A stretch of 48,277 bases of DNA from Flavobacteriaceae bacterium (GCA_002702895.1 PACX01000026.1:31340-79616); one strand, 5' to 3'. Positions 27,136-35,871 are shown, counted from the first letter of the stretch. A program made the numbers and translations. The notes: generated by a model from the sequence alone, not told the origin.

Positions 27136-27801
27136 ATGTCTTATATTTTAAATATAGAATCTTCTACAACTAACTGTTCTATTTCCTTAGCATTGGATGG
27201 TAAAGTAATTGCAATAAAAGAAAAAAATGATGAAAGCTATTCTCATTCAACTGAACTACATTCTTTTATTGATGAAGTTTTAAAAGAATCTAAGGTTTCA
27301 AATAAAGAATTATCAGCTATTGCTGTTAGTAAAGGGCCAGGGTCTTATACTGGATTAAGGATAGGAGTAGCAGCAGCTAAGGGTATATGTTATGCTTTAG
27401 ATTTACCTTTAATTTCAGTTTCTACACTTCTTATTCTCGCTAAACAAATAAAAATAGATAATGGATTAATAATTTCTGTTATAGATGCTAGAAGAGATGA
27501 AGTTTATTCTGCCATTTTTGATTCCTCTTATAATTTCGTAAGAAAAAGTCTTCCTGAAATAATTAATAAAGATTCTTTTCAAGAATTAATACTGACTAAT
27601 AAACTTTTTTTTATTGGAAATGGTCAGGAAAAATGTATGAGATTGATTGAAAATGATTCAAATTTAATATTTTCAAGTAATGATACTTTTCCTTCTTCTA
27701 AAGAGATGGCAGCTTTGTCATTTGAGAAATTTAAAAACTCAAAATTTGAAGATATTGCATACTTTGAACCAGATTATTTAAAAAATTTTATACCTAGTTA
27801 G
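27136..27801 (+). CDS. tsaB: tRNA threonylcarbamoyladenosine biosynthesis protein TsaB
   Basis: TsaB is the non-catalytic partner of TsaD in making the t6A modification of ANN-decoding tRNAs. The ASKHA-fold N-terminus is clear (SYILNIESSTTNCSISLALDG), along with SHSTELHSFIDEVL and SKGPGSYTGLRIGVAAAKGI. I prefer the ATG at 27136 to the TTG two codons before, since family members start MxYIL. Length 221 residues is normal. It is the last plus-strand gene here: the converging NifU-like gene ends two bases after its stop, leaving no room for a terminator. Confidence 0.95.
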   Translation: MSYILNIESSTTNCSISLALDGKVIAIKEKNDESYSHSTELHSFIDEVLKESKVSNKELSAIAVSKGPGSYTGLRIGVAAAKGICYALDLPLISVSTLLILAKQIKIDNGLIISVIDARRDEVYSAIFDSSYNFVRKSLPEIINKDSFQELILTNKLFFIGNGQEKCMRLIENDSNLIFSSNDTFPSSKEMAALSFEKFKNSKFEDIAYFEPDYLKNFIPS

Positions 27802-27803
27802 AT

Positions 27804-28691
27804 CTAGCCGTTTATTGCATTTACATCAGAAATTAAACCAGGAAGCATTTGTTTAAGCATATTTTCAATTCCATTTTTAAGCGTTACAGTTGATGAGGGA
27901 CAACCACTACAAGCACCTTGTAAAATCACATTTACATTTTTAGTTTCTTTATCGTATGACTGGAACAAAATATTCCCCCCATCAGATGCAACTGCTGGTT
28001 TAACATGTTGTTCAATTATTTCAATTATTTGCTTGGAAATATCATCTATATTTTCAGTATTGACTTTAATTTGATTGGAATTTTCTTTGAAAAGGTCTTC
28101 ATTAATTAATGTGTTTCCATCTTGAATAAAAGTTCGAATAAATTCTCTAACATCCATTACATTTTCATCCCAATTTGAATTTGAGTTTTGAGTAACAGAA
28201 ATAAAATTAAGATCTAAAAAAATTTCTTTAATAAATGGAAAACTGAATAAAGACTGAGCTAACGGGGAATTTTCTGCTTCATCAATATTTTTAAATTCAT
28301 AAACATTATCTACTATTTTTTTATTCACTACAAATTTCATAACATTTGGATTTGGAGTACTCTCAGCATAAACGGTAGTAGGGGAAGGCTTATTGATATC
28401 ATTATTATTAACTGAACCTCCATCATTAAGAAAATCTTGAATTTGTATACAAATCTCATTTTGAACTTCCTCCCAATTTAAAATATTTAGTTTTTCTATG
28501 TAAACAGAACGTTTGTTAAGAATTACTTTTTTAACAAATGGGAGATAAAAAATTTGTTGGATTAATGGAAAATCTTTTGCCTCTTCAATTTTTTCAAAGA
28601 CAACTCTGTTATTAGATAGAAATTTATTTGAATAGAATTCTAATTCCTCCTCTCTGCTAGTTTCTTTAAATTTAATAATATGCTTTTCCAT
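27804..28691 (-). CDS. NifU-like Fe-S scaffold/carrier protein with two Nfu-type N-terminal domains
   Basis: Carries an Fe-S cluster to target proteins. At 295 residues it is longer than a simple Nfu protein because the N-terminal scaffold domain is present twice: once at about 1-95 (FPLIQQIFYLPFVKKVIL) and again at 108-200 (STPNPNVMKFVVNKKIVD, SPLAQSLFSFPFIKEIFL). Only the second copy keeps the canonical TPNPNxxKF motif. The C-terminal NifU domain holds the cluster-binding CxxC (Cys261 and Cys264 in QGACSGCPSSTVTLKNGIE). It directly follows murI, whose stop abuts its ATG with no gap, so the two are likely one transcript. Confidence 0.92.
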   Translation of the reverse strand: MEKHIIKFKETSREEELEFYSNKFLSNNRVVFEKIEEAKDFPLIQQIFYLPFVKKVILNKRSVYIEKLNILNWEEVQNEICIQIQDFLNDGGSVNNNDINKPSPTTVYAESTPNPNVMKFVVNKKIVDNVYEFKNIDEAENSPLAQSLFSFPFIKEIFLDLNFISVTQNSNSNWDENVMDVREFIRTFIQDGNTLINEDLFKENSNQIKVNTENIDDISKQIIEIIEQHVKPAVASDGGNILFQSYDKETKNVNVILQGACSGCPSSTVTLKNGIENMLKQMLPGLISDVNAING

Positions 28692-29462
28692 TTAAATTTT
28701 ATTAATTACAAATTTATTATTTAATATTTTATTTAGTGATTTTGGAGAGCCGTTACAATAAAATGAATACTTAACTTTATTCAAATTGCTTTTTATAGAA
28801 TTTTTATCAATTATTTTTTTTGTTTGTTTTGCAACAGCTTTTCCACTATCTATTATTTTTATATTTTTTGGTATTAATGATTTAATAGTTTTAATTAATA
28901 ATGGATAATGGGTACAACCAAGAACTAAATGATCTATTCCTTTTTGAACCATTGGAAATAAATATTTTTTAAGAGTTTCTTCTACTTCATCTCCTTCAAA
29001 AAGTCCTTTTTCAATTATTTCAACTAAACCTTCAGCATTTTGTTCAATTATATTTATATTTTTTGCATAATTAGAAATAGTATAACTAAAAAGATGACTT
29101 GATAAAGTTCCTTTCGTGGCCAAAACTCCTATAATTCCACTTTTTGTTTTTATTGCCGCAGGTTTTATTGCAGGTTCAATTCCAATAAAAGGAATTTTAA
29201 AATTAGATCTTAAATTTTTTATACTATTTGTTGTAGCTGTATTACAAGCAACTACTATTAATTTACAATCATGATCAATTAAAAATTGGGTATTTTTTGT
29301 ACTTAGTTTCTGAATTTTCTTTTTGGATTTATTCCCATATGGAGAATTTAAATTATCTGATAGATATATAATATTTTCATTAGGTAAAATTCTCTTTATA
29401 GAATTTAATATAGTAATCCCTCCAATTCCTGAGTCAAAAATTCCTATCGGGGAGTTATTCAT
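28692..29462 (-). CDS. murI: Glutamate racemase
   Basis: Makes D-glutamate for peptidoglycan in the cytoplasm. The 256-residue protein shows the family motifs: IGIFDSGIGGITIL at the N-terminus (catalytic Asp region), the first catalytic cysteine in VVACNTATTNS, the second in LVLGCTHYPLL and the glutamate-binding region around IDSGKAVAKQT. Both catalytic cysteines are present. It sits downstream of the ompH pair on the same strand, separated by a hairpin terminator at 29473-29507, so its own promoter or read-through must supply it; I see no clear TAnnTTTG in the 75-base gap. Confidence 0.95.
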   Translation of the reverse strand: MNNSPIGIFDSGIGGITILNSIKRILPNENIIYLSDNLNSPYGNKSKKKIQKLSTKNTQFLIDHDCKLIVVACNTATTNSIKNLRSNFKIPFIGIEPAIKPAAIKTKSGIIGVLATKGTLSSHLFSYTISNYAKNINIIEQNAEGLVEIIEKGLFEGDEVEETLKKYLFPMVQKGIDHLVLGCTHYPLLIKTIKSLIPKNIKIIDSGKAVAKQTKKIIDKNSIKSNLNKVKYSFYCNGSPKSLNKILNNKFVINKI

Positions 29463-29472
29463 AAAATAAAAA

Positions 29473-29507
29473 TAAAAAAAAACTACCCAAAATTTATAGG
29501 TAGTTTT
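29473..29507 (-). terminator. Intrinsic terminator after the ompH genes
   Basis: On the minus strand a nine-base stem AAAACTACC / GGTAGTTTT (arms at 29499-29507 and 29479-29487) encloses an 11-base loop and is followed directly by a T-rich tract. On the plus strand there is no T run behind the stem, so it acts for the minus-strand bamA/ompH transcript. It is the only convincing hairpin terminator I found. Confidence 0.75.
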
Positions 29508-29537
29508 ATATTGACAAAAAAGATTGTAAAGTGAATT

Positions 29538-30044
29538 TTAAAATCCTAACTCTACTTTTACTTCTTCTATTAAATCTTTTCCTCCAGCTAAAATTAAGCT
29601 TCCTCCTTCTGTAGCATCAATAACGTAGTCAAACCCTTGAGCTTTAGCAACTTTTTGAATTGCAGCTTTTGCTTTATCTATAAGAGGCTTAAGTAAATCA
29701 GCCTGTTTTTTTTGAATATCCTGAGATGCAGTCTGTTGATATTGTTGGATGTTTTGTTCCATTCCTGCTAACTCTTTTTGACGGGCTTGATTAGTAACTT
29801 CAGTTTGATTTTGAGCATCCGCAGAATAAGTTTGAAGTTTAGTTTGATATTCTTTCATAGAAGCTTCAATTTCTGTTGAATAGGTTTTTTGAAGTTTTTC
29901 AAGTTGTGCTTGAGCCTCTTTAACTTCTGGCATTTCACTAATTAAAGCTTGTGAATTAATATGCGCAACTTTACTTTGTGCATTCATTGTGACGACTGCA
30001 AATAAAAATAAAATGGTACTAGATAATGTTTTAAAAGTTTTCAT
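29538..30044 (-). CDS. OmpH/Skp family periplasmic chaperone (short)
   Basis: Skp-type chaperones hold unfolded outer-membrane proteins in the periplasm on the way to BamA. The 168-residue protein has a signal peptide (TLSSTILFLFAVVTMNAQ), then KVAHINSQALISEMPEVKEA, a long helical coiled-coil region (about 40-115, rich in Gln, Lys, Glu) and the closing strand region AKAQGFDYVIDATEGGSLI typical of OmpH. Its ATG lies 14 bases inside the end of the upstream, longer ompH gene, so translation is coupled. The terminator follows 30 bases after its stop. Confidence 0.93.
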   Translation of the reverse strand: MKTFKTLSSTILFLFAVVTMNAQSKVAHINSQALISEMPEVKEAQAQLEKLQKTYSTEIEASMKEYQTKLQTYSADAQNQTEVTNQARQKELAGMEQNIQQYQQTASQDIQKKQADLLKPLIDKAKAAIQKVAKAQGFDYVIDATEGGSLILAGGKDLIEEVKVELGF

Positions 30045-30789
30045 TTTTTTTAGCTTTATTTTGTTTTCTTAATTCTAAAAGGCTATCTCTTCTTTTTTGA
30101 TAGGCTTTTCTTTTTTCATCTCTTTGCTTTAAAAGTAATTCTCTTTTTGCTTTTACCTCTTCAGCTTTTTTGGCTTTTGTTTCTTCTAGCAATTTCTTTT
30201 TAGCTTCATATTCAGAATTGACTTTTTCATCGTCAAATTCAAGATTAAGCTTTTCAAGTTTTTCTGCTCTTAGAATACTTTTTAAAACCAGATCGCTAAT
30301 ATCGTATTTTTTTTCGGAATAAAACAGAATTGCATCAGCAGATTGATCAAAAATTTTGTCAAATTTTTTTTGTTTAGATATAGTTTCAACAACATTTAGA
30401 ACTTGATCCTGAATTGGTCTTATAAGTAAGAGCTCTTGGGTTACCCAATCTCCGTTTACTCCAAATCGTTTTATTTGATAATCATTAAGTTGTTCTTCTT
30501 CAAATTTAATTTCTGATTCTCTATCTGAAATTATATCATAAGTAAGAAGTGGTCTTTCAATTTCTAAACTATCAGTAAGCACTTTTATTTCAGTTTTTCT
30601 TTCTTCAATTTCTCTTTTCCATTTTCCTATTTTTTCTTCTAACTGTGCATTTGCTGTCTTATAATCTTCCATCTGTGATAAAATATATTCCATATTTATA
30701 TAACCAATTCTTTCTGCTTTTTGTGAAAAGGAAAAATTAAAAGTTAAAAAACAACTTATAAAGAGATATAGAAAGAAAAATCTTTTCAT
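30031..30789 (-). CDS. OmpH/Skp family periplasmic chaperone (long, with charged C-terminal tail)
   Basis: A second Skp-like protein of 252 residues. It has a signal peptide (RFFFLYLFISCFLTFNFSFS), the OmpH opening ERIGYINMEYILSQMEDYKT, a long coiled coil and the closing region KKFDKIFDQSADAILFYSEK. Beyond that, about residues 190-252 form a strongly charged Lys/Glu/Arg-rich helix (EAKKKLLEETKAKKAEEVKA) that the neighbouring short paralogue lacks. It lies between bamA (32 bases upstream) and the short ompH (14-base overlap), the standard Bacteroidetes order, so it likely serves the same outer-membrane assembly pathway. Confidence 0.92.
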   Translation of the reverse strand: MKRFFFLYLFISCFLTFNFSFSQKAERIGYINMEYILSQMEDYKTANAQLEEKIGKWKREIEERKTEIKVLTDSLEIERPLLTYDIISDRESEIKFEEEQLNDYQIKRFGVNGDWVTQELLLIRPIQDQVLNVVETISKQKKFDKIFDQSADAILFYSEKKYDISDLVLKSILRAEKLEKLNLEFDDEKVNSEYEAKKKLLEETKAKKAEEVKAKRELLLKQRDEKRKAYQKRRDSLLELRKQNKAKKNENF

Positions 30790-30821
30790 TATTTGTTATT
30801 TATCAATATAACGCACTAATC

Positions 30822-33350
30822 TTAAAATTGTTGTCCGATTACAAAGTGTGTCTCCCATCCATGAGCTGTAAGATCTCCATCAAAATGGTTATCTAATCCA
30901 TAACCAAAATCAATACCTAATAATCCAAATGCAGGCATAAATATTCTAATTCCAAGCCCAAGAGATCTTTTACCATAAAAAGGATTAAATTGTCTAAAAC
31001 TATTAAATCCATCTCCTGATTCTAAGAATGTAAGTGCAAATATTGATGCAGATGGCTTAAGAGTTATGGGGTATCTTAACTCTATTGAAAATTTATTATA
31101 AATAGTTGAACCATCTTGACTAGAAAGAGATTGATTAGGGTACCCTCTTAAACTTACAGTTTCCCTACCATCCATAGCATATTGAGACATTCCATCTCCT
31201 CCTAAGAAAAATCTATCAAATGGAATTATCCCTCTATCTTGATTATATGCACCTAAGAACCCAAATTCAGCATGTGTTTTTAAAACAAACTTATCTATTA
31301 TTCTAGTATACCAACTTCCTTTAAAGTTTATTTTATAAAATTCTAACCATTTAAATTTTTCCTGATCAATTTTAGCTTGATCTGGTGTTCCATCATCATT
31401 TTGAAATTCAACTTGGTTTTTTAAATCAGCATAATCAATACCATTAAACAAAGAATATGGTAAAGTAAATTTTCCTCTTAGTTCAAAGGAAGATCCACCT
31501 AAGGGAAAAACAGGGTTAGTGTATGTATTATTTCTAGTTAAAGCTGCAGTATATGCAATATTGTGAGACTTACCATCACCAAATGTAAAAAGACCAGTGT
31601 AATAGTTATTCATGTCATAAAATTGATAGCTAAGCGCTTGATGAAAGACAAAATAATCATCAGGGACTCTTAATCTTTTAGCTAAGCCAATTGAAGCTCC
31701 AGATATTTTAAAATATTGATTTTTATTAGCCTGACCTGTATAATAATCATACCTAAATTGTTTAGTTTGAGAAATAGAAAAAGAAAATTGACTAGGTTGT
31801 TTACCACCCAACCAAGGATCTGAGAAAGAAAAACTCTGCGTGCTATAAAATCTATTTGCTTGAAGCCTTAAAGCAAAACTTTGTCCATCTCCCATTGGAA
31901 CAGGCTTGTAAGCTTCTTTGTTTTTAAGCCCCCTTACTGAAAAATTATTAAATGATAGGCCTAATGTACCAATAAATCCGCCACCACCATATCCACCTTG
32001 CAATTCAACCTGACTAGCTCCTTTTTCTACTAAACCATATTCAATATCAACTGTTCCATTATTTGGATCAACATTTTTAAAATCAGGGCTTATTTGTTCA
32101 GGATCAAAAAATCCCATTTGTCCCAGTTCTCTTACAGTCCTTACAACTTTATCTTTGCTATAGAGTTCTCCAGGTTTAGATCTTAATTCTCTATATATTA
32201 CATGATCATTAGTTCTTGTGTTACCAACAACAGAAATTTTATTAAAGTATGCTGGTTTTCCTTCGATTATTCTAATTTCAAAATTTATAGTATCATTTTT
32301 GGCAGATACCTCTACTGGATTTATACTAGAAAATAAGTAACCATTATTTTGATATAAATTTGTTAAATCTTCCCCATCAGGTTTGGTATTGTCAGCTATT
32401 CTCTTTTTTAATAACACTCCATTGTAGGTGTCCCCAGTATATAACCCTAATACATTGGCTAATTGCCTGTCACTGTAGACAGTATTTCCTAAGAAGGATA
32501 TTTTTCCTATATAATATTTATTTCCCTCTTCAATATCAAGGTTAAGCGTAATATTTTTTTTATCAATTATTACAGAATCTTTTGTTATTCTAGCATCTCT
32601 ATAACCTTTTTCTTTATAAAAATCCAGAAGAGAAGTTAAATCTTCTTTATAATCTTTATCAATAAATTTTGATTTTTTCCAAAATCTTCCCAAGAGTTTA
32701 GTTTTAGTGTTTTTCATTTGCTTTTTAAGTTTCTTAGATTTAAAAAGTTCATTTCCAACAAAATTAATTTTATCGATTTTAACTCTGTCCCCCAAATCAA
32801 CACGAATAAGCATTTTACTATAATTAACTTCAGTAGAATCTGGCTTAACATCTATTGAAACTTTAGTATTTAAAAAACCATCTTTTTTATACTTATTTAC
32901 AATATAATTTCTTGTAGTTTTTAAAAAATTTTGAGTAATTTTTTTTCCTTTTTTTAGTTCTGTTTCTGAAACAATGGTTTCGATTCTAGATTTTTTTAAT
33001 CCAGTTATCTTATATTCTGAAAGTGTAGGCAATTCTTCTATTACTATCTCTATACTTGCTTTATTCCCATCAATATTTTTAAGATAAAAATTGATATCAC
33101 TGAAAAGGTCTAATTTCCATAATTTGTTAATTATTGTACTAATTTCCTCTCCTGGAATTCTTAATTTTTGTCCTTTTCTTAACCCAGTATATGTTATAAC
33201 TGTTTGTTCATTAAAACTTTTTAATCCTGAAACAGTAATCTCTTCAAGAATGTATTCATTGCCTTTGGTAAAGGATTTTTCTTGAGCAGTTAATGTAAAA
33301 CTTGATATTAAAACTGAAATTATGAAAATCTTTAAAAAGAATCTTTTCAA
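30822..33350 (-). CDS. bamA: BamA, outer-membrane protein assembly factor
   Basis: BamA inserts beta-barrel proteins into the outer membrane. The protein has a signal peptide (KRFFLKIFIISVLISSFTLTAQ), successive POTRA domains (visible as repeated patterns such as IDKINFVGNELFKSKKLKKQ, YIGKISFLGNTVYSDRQL and FNKISVVGNTRTNDHVIYRE), and a C-terminal barrel with the lid-loop-like SLRGYPNQSL and the family ending FGYGLDN...GWETHFVIGQQF. The frame is open much further 5', but that part lies within uppS; I place the start at the TTG at 33350, seven bases after the uppS stop, giving 842 residues. A GTG at 33365 is an alternative. The start resembles the surface-protein start (TTGAAAAGATT). Confidence 0.93.
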   Translation of the reverse strand: MKRFFLKIFIISVLISSFTLTAQEKSFTKGNEYILEEITVSGLKSFNEQTVITYTGLRKGQKLRIPGEEISTIINKLWKLDLFSDINFYLKNIDGNKASIEIVIEELPTLSEYKITGLKKSRIETIVSETELKKGKKITQNFLKTTRNYIVNKYKKDGFLNTKVSIDVKPDSTEVNYSKMLIRVDLGDRVKIDKINFVGNELFKSKKLKKQMKNTKTKLLGRFWKKSKFIDKDYKEDLTSLLDFYKEKGYRDARITKDSVIIDKKNITLNLDIEEGNKYYIGKISFLGNTVYSDRQLANVLGLYTGDTYNGVLLKKRIADNTKPDGEDLTNLYQNNGYLFSSINPVEVSAKNDTINFEIRIIEGKPAYFNKISVVGNTRTNDHVIYRELRSKPGELYSKDKVVRTVRELGQMGFFDPEQISPDFKNVDPNNGTVDIEYGLVEKGASQVELQGGYGGGGFIGTLGLSFNNFSVRGLKNKEAYKPVPMGDGQSFALRLQANRFYSTQSFSFSDPWLGGKQPSQFSFSISQTKQFRYDYYTGQANKNQYFKISGASIGLAKRLRVPDDYFVFHQALSYQFYDMNNYYTGLFTFGDGKSHNIAYTAALTRNNTYTNPVFPLGGSSFELRGKFTLPYSLFNGIDYADLKNQVEFQNDDGTPDQAKIDQEKFKWLEFYKINFKGSWYTRIIDKFVLKTHAEFGFLGAYNQDRGIIPFDRFFLGGDGMSQYAMDGRETVSLRGYPNQSLSSQDGSTIYNKFSIELRYPITLKPSASIFALTFLESGDGFNSFRQFNPFYGKRSLGLGIRIFMPAFGLLGIDFGYGLDNHFDGDLTAHGWETHFVIGQQF

Positions 33351-33357
33351 TTTATTT

Positions 33358-34083
33358 TTATTCACTAATTTTTCCAAATCTTCTCTCTCTTTTTTGATAA
33401 CTATTAATTGCATTAAAAAAATCTTCCTTTCTAAAATCTGGCCAAAGAATATCAGTAAAGTAAAGTTCTGCATAGGCAATTTGCCATAATAAAAAGTTAC
33501 TTATTCTATATTCTCCACCCGTTCTGATCAAAAGATCTACGTTTGGCAAATTTCGGGTGTAAAGATGCTCATTTATTATCTTTTCATCAATTTTTTCTTC
33601 AGAAATTAAGTTATTTTTAACTTTATTTGAAATATTTCTAATTGCAGTGCTTAATTCTTGCCTTGATCCATAGCTAATTGCCAGAGTTAAAATAAGTTTT
33701 TTGTTGTTAGATGTTTTAAGAATTACTTCTTTAAGGTTTTTTTTAGATTTTAAATTTAGAGAGTCTAAGTCTCCTACTGCACAAAGTTTTATGTCATTTT
33801 CCATTAGACTTGGAAGCTCTCTTTCTAATGAATTTACTAGTAAATTCATTAAAGCATTAACCTCTAGCACAGGTCTTTTCCAATTTTCCATTGAAAAAAC
33901 ATAAAGAGTTATATTTTGTACTCCAATTTCAATTGATCCATAAATACATTCTTTTACTGATTTTGTTCCATTTTTATGGCCAAAGATTCTTTTCTTACCT
34001 ATTTTTTTTGCCCATCTGCCATTACCATCCATAATAATAGCAACATGATTGGGAATTTTAGAATGTAAGTTTTGTTTTTTCAA
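33358..34083 (-). CDS. uppS: Isoprenyl transferase (undecaprenyl diphosphate synthase)
   Basis: Makes the C55 lipid carrier for peptidoglycan and other envelope polymers by cis-condensation of isopentenyl diphosphates. The 241-residue length is normal. Diagnostic motifs are NHVAIIMDGNGRWAKKIGKK with the catalytic Asp, GHKNGTKSVKECI, LYVFSMENWKRP and the C-terminal DLLIRTGGEYRISNFLLWQIAYAELYF (seen in two parts). It lies between the DUF6089 gene (six bases upstream on this strand) and bamA, tying lipid-carrier and barrel assembly into one operon. Confidence 0.96.
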   Translation of the reverse strand: MKKQNLHSKIPNHVAIIMDGNGRWAKKIGKKRIFGHKNGTKSVKECIYGSIEIGVQNITLYVFSMENWKRPVLEVNALMNLLVNSLERELPSLMENDIKLCAVGDLDSLNLKSKKNLKEVILKTSNNKKLILTLAISYGSRQELSTAIRNISNKVKNNLISEEKIDEKIINEHLYTRNLPNVDLLIRTGGEYRISNFLLWQIAYAELYFTDILWPDFRKEDFFNAINSYQKRERRFGKISE

Positions 34084-34089
34084 TTAATT

Positions 34090-34842
34090 TTAATTTGGAC
34101 AATAACATGGTTCAGAACCAAAAATATAAGTTAATGTAAATCCAGTGAAAACATACCAGTCTTGACTAAGGTTACTTCCAAAGGCTTTTTGAGAATAAAG
34201 CTCCATGTTTTTGTATTGAGGATAGCTTCCATCTAAATTATCTGTAAAAGTATGTTTTGCGGAAATTTCAAACCCAAATACAAAATCACGAATAGGTTTA
34301 ATTTTATATCCTACAGTAATTGGAATTGAGAAAGTAGATTTTTCACCATACTTTCTGGCTGAAGATATCCCTTTTGGATAATGAAGAGCATTATATCTTA
34401 AATAATTTATTCCAGTATGAATATATGGTGTCATTTGTAATGCGTCATTCTTTAAATCAAATTCAAAAAAATTAAAATCGACTCCCAATCCAAATTCAGC
34501 TGAAATTTCATTTTCAAAACTTTTACCTCTTTGTTTTCTATATGTGGCACTGTTTGGCCATAAATCATTACTAGCAATTTTAGCATAGTTAAATTGAACT
34601 CTTCCAGCTATTCTATTATTAAAATTTTTTCTGTATAGAATTCCAAAAACAGTTTTTGTTGATTTATCTAAATCCCATATCTTCAAAACAGAACCTTTAT
34701 ATTTTAGTGGGTCAATATAGGTTGTTGGCCCCACATCTCCAATATAATTTGTTCCTCCAAAAAATATTCCAATCTCATTATTTTGAGAAAAAGAATTAAA
34801 CGAAACAAAAAATATAATTATATATAAGATGTTTTTATTCAT
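34090..34842 (-). CDS. DUF6089 family outer-membrane-type protein
   Basis: Function unknown. I use the ATG at 34842 (MNKNILYIIIFFVSFNSFSQ), which gives a clean signal peptide and 250 residues; the longer frame from 34887 prefixes it with unrelated sequence. The mature part opens NNEIGIFFGGTNYIGDVGPT and contains alternating short strands with aromatic residues (FNYAKIASND, GYKIKPIRDFVFGFEISAKH), consistent with an eight-to-ten-strand beta-barrel. The C-terminus ends with two cysteines (EPCYCPN). The same gene sits next to uppS and bamA in other Bacteroidetes as I recall, suggesting a role in envelope biogenesis. Confidence 0.82.
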   Translation of the reverse strand: MNKNILYIIIFFVSFNSFSQNNEIGIFFGGTNYIGDVGPTTYIDPLKYKGSVLKIWDLDKSTKTVFGILYRKNFNNRIAGRVQFNYAKIASNDLWPNSATYRKQRGKSFENEISAEFGLGVDFNFFEFDLKNDALQMTPYIHTGINYLRYNALHYPKGISSARKYGEKSTFSIPITVGYKIKPIRDFVFGFEISAKHTFTDNLDGSYPQYKNMELYSQKAFGSNLSQDWYVFTGFTLTYIFGSEPCYCPN

Positions 34843-34906
34843 CAGTAATTCACAAATATAAACAAAGAAGTATCCAATTCGTGGCAAATATGGTAAAATA
34901 AGATAT

Positions 34907-35791
34907 TTATAAATTTCTTTTATCTTCTCCCCAAAGAAGCTTGTTTCTTAAAGTTTTATAAAAATTTTCCTTCGATAAATGTGCTATTCTAATTTTAAAA
35001 TTTGCTTTGTTTATTTTGATTAGAGTGCCATTTTTTAAGGATATTATTTTAGAATCTAGTGATAATAAATGAAATTTTTCTCTTCCTGAAACAGATAATG
35101 TAATTTCTGTATTATCAGGGATGATTATTGGTCTAGCATTTAAATTATGTGGAGCAATTGGAGTAAGTGCAATAGTTTGACTTAAAGGACTCATTATTGG
35201 TCCACCACAACTTAATGAATATCCAGTAGATCCCGTAGGAGTAGATATTATTAATCCATCTGCCCAGTAAGAATTTAAATATTCACCATTTAGATTTGTT
35301 TTGATTTTAATTAATGAAGTTGTGTTTTTTCTGCTTACGGTAACTTCATTTAACGCAAATGTAAAATCATTATTTTCTATTTCTGAATCACAATTAACCT
35401 CAAGCAAAGTTCTTTCTTCAACTTTAAATTCTCTTTTTATTATTTTTTTTAATTCAGTTTTTAATAAATCTTGATTTAAAGTTGCTAGGAAACCTAATCT
35501 TCCTGTATTTATTCCAATAATAGGAATTTCTAAATCTCTAATAAATGATATGGATCTTAAAAGAGTGCCATCTCCACCAATTGTTATCATTAAATCGAAT
35601 GAATTGTCTAAATCATTGTAAGATGAAAATGTTTCATAATTAAATTTTAAATCAAAATCTTGATTTAAGAGTTTACTAAATTCTTTTTCTATAAAAAAAT
35701 CAAGTTTATAATTATTTTTTAAATCAAATAGATTATATAAAACTGAATGCGTATGTTTTTCAGCATGTTGACTGTATATAGAAATTTTCAT
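34907..35791 (-). CDS. nadK: NAD kinase
   Basis: Phosphorylates NAD to NADP in the cytoplasm. The 294-residue protein shows the family motifs: the phosphate-binding TIGGDGTLLRSISF, INTGRLGFLA, the NE motif (FALNEVTVSRK), WADGLIISTPTGSTGYSLSC with its neighbouring GGP and the IAPHNLNARP region. It begins 81 bases from the divergent pdxJ start. It is the first gene of the minus-strand envelope block nadK, DUF6089, uppS, bamA, ompH, ompH; why NAD kinase heads this block is unclear, but the order is conserved in flavobacteria. Confidence 0.95.
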   Translation of the reverse strand: MKISIYSQHAEKHTHSVLYNLFDLKNNYKLDFFIEKEFSKLLNQDFDLKFNYETFSSYNDLDNSFDLMITIGGDGTLLRSISFIRDLEIPIIGINTGRLGFLATLNQDLLKTELKKIIKREFKVEERTLLEVNCDSEIENNDFTFALNEVTVSRKNTTSLIKIKTNLNGEYLNSYWADGLIISTPTGSTGYSLSCGGPIMSPLSQTIALTPIAPHNLNARPIIIPDNTEITLSVSGREKFHLLSLDSKIISLKNGTLIKINKANFKIRIAHLSKENFYKTLRNKLLWGEDKRNL

Positions 35792-35852
35792 TTTCTTGAT
35801 GAATTCTAATGCAAATTATTAAAAAAAAGAGAACCCAGCACTTAAAAGTTTG

Positions 35853-35860
35853 TATTTTTG
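35853..35860 (+). promoter_or_regulatory. Putative -7 promoter element of pdxJ
   Basis: TATTTTTG matches TAnnTTTG and ends 11 bases before the TTG chosen as the pdxJ start. With transcription beginning about seven bases after the box, the leader would be only around five bases. The box lies inside a longer upstream frame, which argues against the longer pdxJ start at 35809. No TTG at -33 distance is evident. Confidence 0.45.
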
Positions 35861-35871
35861 AAAAAAACAAA

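Noticed and set aside
33351-33479. A 5' extension of bamA up to an ATG at 33479
   Set aside because: It would lie inside uppS and put about 43 unrelated residues before a complete signal peptide that starts near 33350-33365.
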